DNA from: Bacillota bacterium
Lineage (GTDB): Bacteria; Bacillota_E; JAJZYS01; JAJYTV01
DNA: 22,999 bases
Direction: 5' to 3'
Assembly: GCA_021845645.1 (NCBI GenBank)
Contig: JAJZVM010000060.1
Span: 1 to 22,999 of the forward strand
Below the pieces are notes generated by a model. It was given only the letters and a program-made list of their open reading frames with translations, made no database searches and was not told the DNA's origin. Below are positions 7,401 through 13,434 of this stretch, piece by piece (position 1 is the first letter of the stretch; the number at the start of each line of letters is the position of its first letter). Position numbers and translations under genes: made by a program.

Positions 7401-8686
7401 CGCAGGTCCGGCCAATAGCCACGGTTGGCGGCCGCCAGGTCGTCCAGGAGGCCCACCGCCACATCGGCGGCCCCGATCAGCGGATGGCACATCAGGGCCT
7501 CCAGGGCCTTGCGGCGCGATCCGCGAACGGCTGCCTCGACGCATAGCCGCTCGTACTCCTTGACGGCGAGTGCGATGCCGCGCAACAGGCGCGGCATCGG
7601 GGCCTGCCTGGGCACCGGCCGGATGCCGGCCAGGCTCACCTCGGCATTTCGCTCGACCACGTCGTCGTCGTCGAACTCGCGAAGGGCTCCGCCGTTCGGC
7701 AGGTTCAGGACGAGCGTCGCGGGCTGGATCCCCAAAAGCGCCGCCATCGCGTCGACCGCCACCTCCGAGTAGTAGGCGCCGCCGCGCTGCGCGAGTTCCG
7801 CCGGCTTTTCCGCCAGGGAGCTGTCGGCATAGCGGCGGAACAGCTGCGCCTCGATGGCTTGGACGCGCTGGGCGCGCGTGCCGTCCGCGGAGGCGGCCGA
7901 GGCCTCGGCGTGCCGCAGGGTGGGGCCGGGGAAGAAGAAGTAGTTCAGGTAGGGGTTCGGGAAGAAGTCCAGCCCTGCGAAAAACCCCTGCGGCGGCTCG
8001 AACTCGGCAGCGACCTGCCGCAGTTCCTCGTCCGGTGCGCCGCTCGCCAGCGCGAGGGGTGTGACGTCCTGTCCGGCCACGCGCATCCAGCTGCCTGTCA
8101 GGTGGTTGAGGCCCGCCGCCTCGAGTTCCACCGACGCCTCGGGCACGTGTGCCCGCAGGGCCAGACGGCGTTCGGTGATGCGCGCTATGTTGCACAGGCC
8201 CACTGCCTGCCTGTAGCCTGCGGAACAGATCGCTTGGGTGACGAGTCCCGCCGGGTTGGTGAAGTTGAGGAGCCAGGCCTGCGGCGCGAGCGTCGCCATC
8301 TCCTCGGCAACCCGGAGCGCCACGGGGATCGTGCGCAGGGCGTTCGCGAAACCGCCGGCCCCGGTCGTCTCCTGACCCAGCAGGCCGTGACGCAACGGGA
8401 TGCGTTCGTCCTGGGCACGCATCTCGAGCCCGCCCACCCGCAGCTGGCTCAGGACAAAGCTTGCCCCGTCCAGCGCGGCACGCCGGTCCTCCGTGACGGG
8501 AAAGCGCACTTGCCGCCCGAGGCGTTCCGCCATGCGCCGCGCCAGGCCTGCGATCGTGTCCACCTTGTGACGCCCCTCGGGCACGTCGACAAGCCACACC
8601 TCGTCCACGGGGAGCTGCCGGCGCAGCAGCCCGTCGACAAGCTCGGGCGTATAGGAGCTCCCGCCTCCGAGCACCGCGATCTTCAT
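7397..8686 (-). CDS. Glycoside hydrolase family 4 (6-phospho-beta-glucosidase type)
   Basis: A 429-residue NAD- and metal-dependent glycosidase. The dinucleotide-binding loop is GGGSSYTPEL (7-16). The family signatures LRVGGLEMRAQDE (82-94), NFTNPAG (141-147), GLCN with Cys165 and GLNH with His195 are all present. Cys165 and His195 are the expected metal ligands. GH4 enzymes cleave by oxidation and elimination rather than by ordinary hydrolysis, and the 6-phospho-beta branch (CelF/ChbF/LicH-like) carries these motifs. The start overlaps the deacetylase stop (ATGA) and the stop overlaps the kinase start. E. coli ChbF, also GH4, acts on deacetylated chitobiose-6-phosphate. The adjacent deacetylase suggests a similar amino-sugar substrate here, which is an inference. 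Confidence 0.92.
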   Translation of the reverse strand: MKIAVLGGGSSYTPELVDGLLRRQLPVDEVWLVDVPEGRHKVDTIAGLARRMAERLGRQVRFPVTEDRRAALDGASFVLSQLRVGGLEMRAQDERIPLRHGLLGQETTGAGGFANALRTIPVALRVAEEMATLAPQAWLLNFTNPAGLVTQAICSAGYRQAVGLCNIARITERRLALRAHVPEASVELEAAGLNHLTGSWMRVAGQDVTPLALASGAPDEELRQVAAEFEPPQGFFAGLDFFPNPYLNYFFFPGPTLRHAEASAASADGTRAQRVQAIEAQLFRRYADSSLAEKPAELAQRGGAYYSEVAVDAMAALLGIQPATLVLNLPNGGALREFDDDDVVERNAEVSLAGIRPVPRQAPMPRLLRGIALAVKEYERLCVEAAVRGSRRKALEALMCHPLIGAADVAVGLLDDLAAANRGYWPDLR

Positions 8687-9414
8687 GCTTCGAGCGCTGC
8701 CGGATTGAAGTGCAGGAAAAAGGGGTGCAGCACCTTGAACGCCTCGAAGAAACCCTCCTCACCCTGGGACAGCGCCTCGACGAAGCCCCTGACCTGCACC
8801 AGGGCAGGGGGCGGAAACTGCGTCTTGTGCTCCGCGATGGCCTGCCACTTCACCTTCCAGTACTGCCCGGCGGGGACGCGCGTGTTCGCATGGGCTGTGC
8901 CGTAGAATCCCACGATCGGCTGGGCGACAGCCGGACCGGGCGCCTCCGGAACGTGCGGGAACTGCAGAAAGCTCACGGCCTCCGCCACCGCGAGGCCGAC
9001 GGCGCGATGGTCGGGATGGGCCTCGTAAGGCAGCCACGGATCGCAGGTGAGGACCAGGTCCGGGCGGAAGTCCGCGATCTCGGCCATCAGCTGGGCGCGC
9101 AGCCCCGGCATCGGACTGTCGAGCAGATCCCGATGCCCCAGATGACGGTTGTCGAAGACGCCGAGGGTGGCCGCCGCGGCTTCTGCCTCCGACCGCCTGA
9201 GGCGGGCCAGCTCGGTCGGCGCCAAAGCGGGGTCCATCGTACCCATGCTGCCATCGGTGACCGTTACGTACCGCACGGCGCGGCCCAAGTCCCGCAGCCT
9301 GGCGATCAGCGCGCCTGCGCCGATCTCGTTGTCGTCCGGATGCGGCTGGACGGCCAAGACGCGCTGTGCGGAAAGGATGTCGGGCCTCGGCATGTGCACG
9401 GCCACGAGTTTCAT
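8683..9414 (-). CDS. PIG-L family zinc-dependent N-deacetylase
   Basis: A 243-residue LmbE/PIG-L fold protein. The metal and catalytic motif PHPDD is at residues 24-28 and the second ligand motif AHPDH at 132-136. The family removes acetyl groups from GlcNAc-containing substrates (chitobiose, GlcNAc-PI, bacillithiol or mycothiol precursors). First gene of the minus-strand operon with the GH4 enzyme and sugar kinase, so a chito-oligosaccharide or GlcNAc glycoside is the likely substrate (inferred). Start choice: AAAGGAG abuts the ATG at 9414 with no spacing, but lies 9 bases before an in-frame GTG at 9405, so translation may begin three codons later. Bacillithiol-type deacetylation is an alternative that the neighbours do not support. 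Confidence 0.9.
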   Translation of the reverse strand: MKLVAVHMPRPDILSAQRVLAVQPHPDDNEIGAGALIARLRDLGRAVRYVTVTDGSMGTMDPALAPTELARLRRSEAEAAAATLGVFDNRHLGHRDLLDSPMPGLRAQLMAEIADFRPDLVLTCDPWLPYEAHPDHRAVGLAVAEAVSFLQFPHVPEAPGPAVAQPIVGFYGTAHANTRVPAGQYWKVKWQAIAEHKTQFPPPALVQVRGFVEALSQGEEGFFEAFKVLHPFFLHFNPAALEA

Positions 9415-9528
9415 CTCCTTTGCGGCTCCCGGCTTCTAGGGCAGGCGCGCCGTTTCCTGCGCCGCCAGGGAGACTGCCGAGCCATGGCGAATCATCGTTC
9501 CATCCTGCGGCGCTAGGGGGGGGGCCTC
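9415..9528. promoter_or_regulatory. Divergent intergenic region with a 10-codon upstream ORF and a G9 tract
   Basis: This short gap must hold the promoters of both the amino-sugar operon (minus) and the GNAT gene (plus). I could not pick a convincing -35/-10 pair. On the plus strand an ATG at 9484 opens a 10-residue frame (MANHRSILRR) ending at 9516. It is followed directly by nine G residues (9516-9524) that occupy the SD position of the GTG start at 9529. Confidence 0.4.
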
Positions 9529-10407
9529 GTGACGTTCGTCCTGCGTGCTATGACCCCATCCGACGCCGAGGCGGTTGCCGCCCTCGGCATCGATCCGCAG
9601 CTTCGGCACGGCTTCACCGAGGCGGACCTGTTCGTCTATCCGACTCATGAGACGTGGCTCGCCGAGCGGGGCAGCCAGGTCGTCGCGGCGGCCAGGCTCT
9701 GCCTCGCGCCCCATTCCGGCATGGCGCTTCTGACCGACCTGTCCGGGGACCAGGGCGCTCTGCTCGCCCTCGTGAACGAGCTTGGCCAGCACGCGCTTGG
9801 ACATGGAAGCGTGATGGTGCAGGCCGCCGTCCCCACGGATTCGGGCATCCGCGCGACGCTTACCGCCAGGGGCTTCGTACTTCAGCGGCGCGTTGTGCAC
9901 ATCCATTGGCAGTTGCCCGCTCCCCCACCCGGCGAGCCCCCGCATGGCATCTCGTTCGCGGAGGAGACACCCGACCCCGAAGAGTACGCGCGGCTGGCCG
10001 TCGCGGCCTACCGCGGATCCTGGGACTGGCTCTTCGAGCACTGGGGAGGAGACGTCGCTGCCCGCCGCAACTTCGCGAGGCTGTTCGAGTCACCGCGAGA
10101 CGAGCGCTTCATCGGGGCCAGGCAAAGTGGCGAACTGATCGGATTCGTCAGCGCCGGCAGCGGCGAGGTTGTCCCTGGCGACTTCTCCACGTTCGGAGTG
10201 CTTGTCCGCCCGAACATGCGCGGGCAGGGCATCGGCGGGTACCTTCTGCTCAGGGCTCTGAGCGCCGTGTCGTCTCGTGGCATGGCCACGGCGGAGATTC
10301 ATACGACAGCCCCGCCGCAAGGCGATCCCCCCGCAGTGCGCCTGTACCTGCGCTACGGCAAGCGGCGCGGCGACATCGCCATTCTGCGGCGGCCTGGCGA
10401 GGCCTAG
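9529..10407 (+). CDS. GNAT-family N-acetyltransferase (double-domain length)
   Basis: A 292-residue protein. The GTG at 9529 follows a G9 tract that can act as SD. The C-terminal half holds a clear GNAT acetyl-CoA site: FSTFGVLVRPNMRGQGIGGYLL contains the R/Q-x-x-G-x-G pyrophosphate loop (RGQGIG), followed by ALSAVSSRGMATAEIHT and the late YLRYG strand. The N-terminal half (RAMTPSDAEAVAALGI) resembles the start of another GNAT domain but lacks a clear acetyl-CoA loop, so this is probably a tandem GNAT with one active half. The acceptor substrate is unknown. It is divergent from the PIG-L operon, so a link to amino sugars is possible but not shown. Confidence 0.82.
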   Translation: MTFVLRAMTPSDAEAVAALGIDPQLRHGFTEADLFVYPTHETWLAERGSQVVAAARLCLAPHSGMALLTDLSGDQGALLALVNELGQHALGHGSVMVQAAVPTDSGIRATLTARGFVLQRRVVHIHWQLPAPPPGEPPHGISFAEETPDPEEYARLAVAAYRGSWDWLFEHWGGDVAARRNFARLFESPRDERFIGARQSGELIGFVSAGSGEVVPGDFSTFGVLVRPNMRGQGIGGYLLLRALSAVSSRGMATAEIHTTAPPQGDPPAVRLYLRYGKRRGDIAILRRPGEA

Positions 10408-10408
10408 C

Positions 10409-10443
10409 CAGGCGCCGTCGAGGCACCGCGCGCCTCTCGCCTG
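10409..10443 (+). terminator. GC-rich hairpin after the GNAT gene
   Basis: Two stacked helices: CAGGCG (10409-10414) with CGCCTG (10438-10443), and GAGGC (10420-10424) with GCCTC (10432-10436). It starts two bases after the stop codon. It has no T-run, so termination may be incomplete. Confidence 0.45.
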
Positions 10444-10488
10444 CGTATGCTGGCCAGCGAAGCCGGCATTGGCAAGGAGGTCGCCGTC

Positions 10489-10917
10489 ATGCCACAGTGG
10501 CTTGCCAGCCAGGCGCACAATTTGAGTCGCTGGCTCGATCGGAGAGCCACGCTGCTGGAGGCTCAGGGGAATCCGCCACTCGCGACGCCCATCTCAGCAG
10601 ATCCGATAGCCGCCCCACCTGCGAGTGGGCCAGCGGCGGCACCGCAAGCCGCGCCGCCGGACGCAGCCCCGCAGGCGGTGCCGCGCCCGGCCCGCGGTCC
10701 CGTGCCCTCGTATCCCGTCGCCGCCGTGTCCATGCCAGCGGCCACCATCTGGCGTGCCTCTGTCTCCGCCAGCACGTTCCCGTCCCAGGCACCACTCGCC
10801 GCGAGCGTCGGTGCGCCGTTCCAGCCGGTGCTCGCCACCGCCGCCCCGCACGTGTTCCAACGCTGGCCGACGCACGAGGGCCAAGCGGTCAGCACCACCG
10901 TAAACGAGTATCCCTGA
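10489..10917 (+). CDS. Pro/Ala-rich low-complexity protein of unknown function
   Basis: A 142-residue product. AAGGAGG at 10474-10480 sits 8 bases before the ATG at 10489, a strong start, so the gene is probably real. The first 25 residues (MPQWLASQAHNLSRWLDRRA) could form an amphipathic helix. Residues about 30-80 are Pro/Ala-rich and probably unstructured, and the C-terminal part has Ser/Thr/Ala and aromatic residues without a known motif. No signal peptide or membrane helix. It is followed by a strong bidirectional terminator and faces the Cys-rich gene tail to tail. I do not recognise a family. A structural or spore/envelope role would be a guess. Confidence 0.6.
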   Translation: MPQWLASQAHNLSRWLDRRATLLEAQGNPPLATPISADPIAAPPASGPAAAPQAAPPDAAPQAVPRPARGPVPSYPVAAVSMPAATIWRASVSASTFPSQAPLAASVGAPFQPVLATAAPHVFQRWPTHEGQAVSTTVNEYP

Positions 10918-10954
10918 CGCCACCGCTGACTCGCCGTCGGCGGGCCAGAAGAGG

Positions 10955-10985
10955 CAGGAGCCCGAACCTGAGGTTCGGGCTCCTG
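10955..10985. terminator. Bidirectional terminator between convergent genes
   Basis: CAGGAGCCCGAACCT (10955-10969) is followed after one base by its perfect complement (10971-10985). A realistic fold has 13 base pairs around a CTGAG loop. It lies between the tails of the Pro/Ala-rich gene (plus) and the Cys-rich gene (minus), and the symmetry lets it serve both. No clear T-run on either side. Confidence 0.75.
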
Positions 10986-10991
10986 CAAGCG

Positions 10992-11570
10992 TCAGAAGCA
11001 CTGTTGCGGGAAGAGCGGGCCGGGCGGGCAGGGCGGCAGCGGCAGCGTCACGCAGGGCGCTGGCGAGCACGTTCCGTAGGTGGGGACCAGGAGTTGCGTG
11101 GGGGCTATCGACGAGAACGTGGAGCATATCACCACACCAGGGGTGCACACGTTGCCATCCATGATGGCCGGTGGCAGGCAGGTGGCGCTGACCACGGTGC
11201 AACTCTGCGTCGTTCCGCTTGGGCCGCAGAGGGTGACCGTCTTGAGCATCGTCACGGTCGCCGACGTGGTGCAGGTGGTGACGGTCGTGGTGATCGTGAA
11301 CTGTACCGTGGCCGAGATCAGGAATGTGGCGTTGATGTAGTTGGTCGTGGCGGCGGGGGTGCTGCTTTGGAAGCTGCAGTTGGCTCCGGTCACCGTGCAG
11401 CTGATGCCTGTCACTGTTCCTGTGGCACAGGTGTCGGGCAACGGAGCGCAGAGCTGCGACGTCGTGTCGGACTGGATGCAGTAGTCGTACACCTTGTCAA
11501 CCAGGATGCAGTCGATCTCCGTGGGCGGTGGGCATCCGGTGGACGGGCAGGGACCCGGTGTTACCGCCAA
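10992..11570 (-). CDS. Cysteine-rich Thr/Val-rich protein of unknown function (possible coat-like structural protein)
   Basis: A 192-residue product with 18 cysteines (about 9%). I start at the TTG at 11570 because AAGGAGG lies 9 bases upstream. A longer frame from a TTG at 11657 has no such site. The N-terminus (CPSTGCPPPTEIDC, then ILVDKVYDYCIQ) is followed by Thr/Val-rich beta-prone sequence with cysteines in a regular spacing, then a Pro-rich tail ending in QQCF. No signal peptide is visible. The DKVYD-C block reminds me of cysteine-rich proteins of spore-forming Firmicutes, but I cannot name the family with certainty. A disulfide- or metal-crosslinked structural role is possible. The divergent unknown gene shares its short upstream region. 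Confidence 0.75.
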   Translation of the reverse strand: MAVTPGPCPSTGCPPPTEIDCILVDKVYDYCIQSDTTSQLCAPLPDTCATGTVTGISCTVTGANCSFQSSTPAATTNYINATFLISATVQFTITTTVTTCTTSATVTMLKTVTLCGPSGTTQSCTVVSATCLPPAIMDGNVCTPGVVICSTFSSIAPTQLLVPTYGTCSPAPCVTLPLPPCPPGPLFPQQCF

Positions 11571-11638
11571 GGTGATTTCCCTCCTTCGAGTGGTCTCAGT
11601 CCTTTCTATGTCGACACGTTTCGTTGGGTTACTTGGCG

Positions 11639-12547
11639 ATGACGGAAAAACGCGCAATTTGGCCGCACGGCGACGTCTGGGTCGGGGAACGTTTCGGCCA
11701 GGTATGGTATGGCGCAGCCGGGCGGACAGACAGAGCTCCGCCCGGCTCGGTGTCGCCGCTCATCGGGCCGCGCTCGGTCGGCGGGCCCGTGCTCTGGCTC
11801 GACGCCCGTGGCACGCTCACGGGCCCGTCGGGCCCGACGCCGCTTGCTGGCCTGATGCTGGCGGCGGGGGACCCTGGGCTGCTCTTGGCGGTCCGCACGG
11901 ATCGCGTGCTGCTGCTCACCTCGGAGGATTCCTGCACGAGCGTGGAGCTGCCCGCTCCCCCTTTGGCCATTGCGGGTCTCGCCGCGGGCAGGGCTGGTCC
12001 GTTCCTAGGTCTCGTGGCGCTGCGCGAAGCCACCTACGGGCTGATCTGGCAGTCCGGCGGCGGCGTCACGCTGCAACCACTTTGCGAAGGGACTGCCAGC
12101 GACGTCGTGCTGCTCAGAGGCACGCCGCCGCTCGCAGCGGTGCGCCAGCGAGCCGGAGCCGCAGATCGGCTGCTGACTTTCATGTGCAACGCGGCGCCTT
12201 GGCGGAGCTGGTCGCCGCTGCCGCCTCTCCTGATCGCAGGCGACCAACCGTCGCGGATTCGCCAGACCGAGGGCGGCCCCTGCGTGCGCGTAGGGCCGGG
12301 AGCCTGGCTTGTGCACCGGCTCGGAACCTGGAGCCCATTGGCGCTGCCCGAGCAGGAAGGTGTGCCGACCCTACACCACGCCAGGTACGGGGCGTTGGAA
12401 CATGTGCCGTGGCCTGACAAGGAGCATATCCCAGTACAAGTAAAGTTGGCGGTTACGCGACGTCGCTACGGGAACCCGGAGCTTATCCGCCTGGAGAACT
12501 CGTCCCAGGCCAAGGGCGACTTTGTCTCGAAAGGCAATGGCGGGTAG
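11639..12547 (+). CDS. Uncharacterised protein, probably beta-rich
   Basis: A 302-residue protein. The ATG at 11639 is the best start seen, but it has no good SD. A TTG at 11624 is the alternative. The sequence is a succession of short hydrophobic strands, e.g. GPVLWLDARGTL, PGLLLAVRTDRVLLLTS, PFLGLVALREATYGLIW and GAWLVHRLGTWSPL, separated by Gly/Pro turns. This is suggestive of a beta-propeller or other all-beta fold. No catalytic motif, signal peptide or membrane helix. The C-terminal 50 residues are charged. It is divergent from the Cys-rich gene and 23 bases upstream of the CAP gene, so probably co-transcribed with the latter. Function unknown. Confidence 0.65.
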   Translation: MTEKRAIWPHGDVWVGERFGQVWYGAAGRTDRAPPGSVSPLIGPRSVGGPVLWLDARGTLTGPSGPTPLAGLMLAAGDPGLLLAVRTDRVLLLTSEDSCTSVELPAPPLAIAGLAAGRAGPFLGLVALREATYGLIWQSGGGVTLQPLCEGTASDVVLLRGTPPLAAVRQRAGAADRLLTFMCNAAPWRSWSPLPPLLIAGDQPSRIRQTEGGPCVRVGPGAWLVHRLGTWSPLALPEQEGVPTLHHARYGALEHVPWPDKEHIPVQVKLAVTRRRYGNPELIRLENSSQAKGDFVSKGNGG

Positions 12548-12570
12548 TCTCGGCAGCAGGAGGTGTCTCT

Positions 12571-13386
12571 TTGCAGAAACTGCGCATTGTCCCACTCGCG
12601 CTTGCCTTAGGGCTTCTGCTGCCAGCGGTACCAGCTTTCGCCGCTCCAGCGTACACGACCCAGGGCAGCACCACCTACTTCGCGTCTACCCTGGCTTCGC
12701 CTCTCCTCGCCTACCCGACCGCGAGCCCGTGGACGCCAGCCTTCGCGTCGGGCACCACGCAGCCGGCGACTTCCCCCAGCGCAAGCCTCGGTTACGTGAG
12801 CGGCTCGACGACGTACTTCGTGCCCAGTCTCAGCGACCTGCTCGTGCAGCCGAGCTACGCGACGCCATACTTCAACAGCGTCCCGTCCACCTGGACAAGC
12901 TCCGGCACCGCGACGTCCCTTTCCACCGCAACCAGTGCCGGCACCGGGTCGGCGACCGCGTCGGGCCAGACCACCGTGGCGCCGGCACCCGACCCGAACG
13001 CTTCCCTTGCGCAGCAGTTCCTCTCGCTCGTCAACGAGTTTCGCGCTCAGAACGGGGTCGGCACGCTGGCTGACAGCCCGCTCCTCGACCAGCTGGCGCT
13101 TGCCAAGGCGCAGGACATGGTCGAGTACGGCTACGTCGCCCACTACTCGCCACGCCTCGGCTGGCCGATGAACCAGGAGACCGCCGCGGGCTTCAGCGCC
13201 CAGTCCATGGGAGCCGAGAACATCGCCGAAGCGGGCACGATTCAGCGAGCCATGATCGATCTGGAGTCGGACCCCGGCCACAGGGCCAACCTGCTGGACT
13301 CGGCGTTCACCCAGACGGGAATCGCCGTTCTGCCTATCACCGGTGGCGTCCTCGTGGAGGAGCTTTTCGCCGGCCCGAGCTACTGA
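12571..13386 (+). CDS. Secreted CAP-domain (YkwD/SCP-like) protein
   Basis: A 271-residue exported protein. TTG start with AGGAGG (12558-12563) 7 bases upstream. A signal peptide (basic LRIVPLALALGLLLPAV core) ends at AFA-A, around residue 24. Residues 25-145 are Ser/Thr/Ala-rich and contain two related copies of GSTTYF-x-x-(S/T)-L, about 47 residues apart. The CAP domain runs from about 147 to the end: FLSLVNEFRAQNGV, LALAKAQDMVEYGYVAHYSP, GAENIAEA, DPGHRANLLDSAFTQTGIAV. It has the conserved histidines and the Glu/Asn of the family. Bacterial CAP proteins are extracellular and common in spore-formers, but their biochemical role is mostly unclear. A hairpin terminator follows. Confidence 0.88.
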   Translation: MQKLRIVPLALALGLLLPAVPAFAAPAYTTQGSTTYFASTLASPLLAYPTASPWTPAFASGTTQPATSPSASLGYVSGSTTYFVPSLSDLLVQPSYATPYFNSVPSTWTSSGTATSLSTATSAGTGSATASGQTTVAPAPDPNASLAQQFLSLVNEFRAQNGVGTLADSPLLDQLALAKAQDMVEYGYVAHYSPRLGWPMNQETAAGFSAQSMGAENIAEAGTIQRAMIDLESDPGHRANLLDSAFTQTGIAVLPITGGVLVEELFAGPSY

Positions 13387-13392
13387 CGGATC

Positions 13393-13434
13393 GCGAAACC
13401 CCTGGCGTGCATAGCCTGCGCCGGGGGTTTTCGC
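13393..13434 (+). terminator. Intrinsic terminator of the CAP gene, overlapping the next gene's ribosome binding site
   Basis: The left arm GCGAAACCCCTGGCG (13393-13407) pairs with CGCCGGGGGTTTTCGC (13419-13434): 15 pairs with one bulged T and one G-T wobble. The loop is 13408-13418. The GGGGG of the right arm is the only SD-like site for the ATG at 13435, so the fold both terminates and hides that site. Confidence 0.7.

Noticed and set aside
5838..7418. 526-codon plus-strand open frame over the LiaR and sugar-kinase genes
   Set aside because: A GC-rich shadow frame. The product is Arg/Pro/Gly-rich without motifs and the real genes in both strands have clear domains.
7401..8762. Extension of the sugar-kinase frame upstream through the GH4 gene
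   Set aside because: The ATG at 7400 in an ATGA junction begins the kinase motif. The upstream part is a low-complexity shadow of GH4.
9654..11642. 662-codon plus-strand frame across the GNAT gene and the Cys-rich gene
   Set aside because: Arg-rich shadow without SD. It crosses a strong bidirectional terminator and a minus-strand gene.
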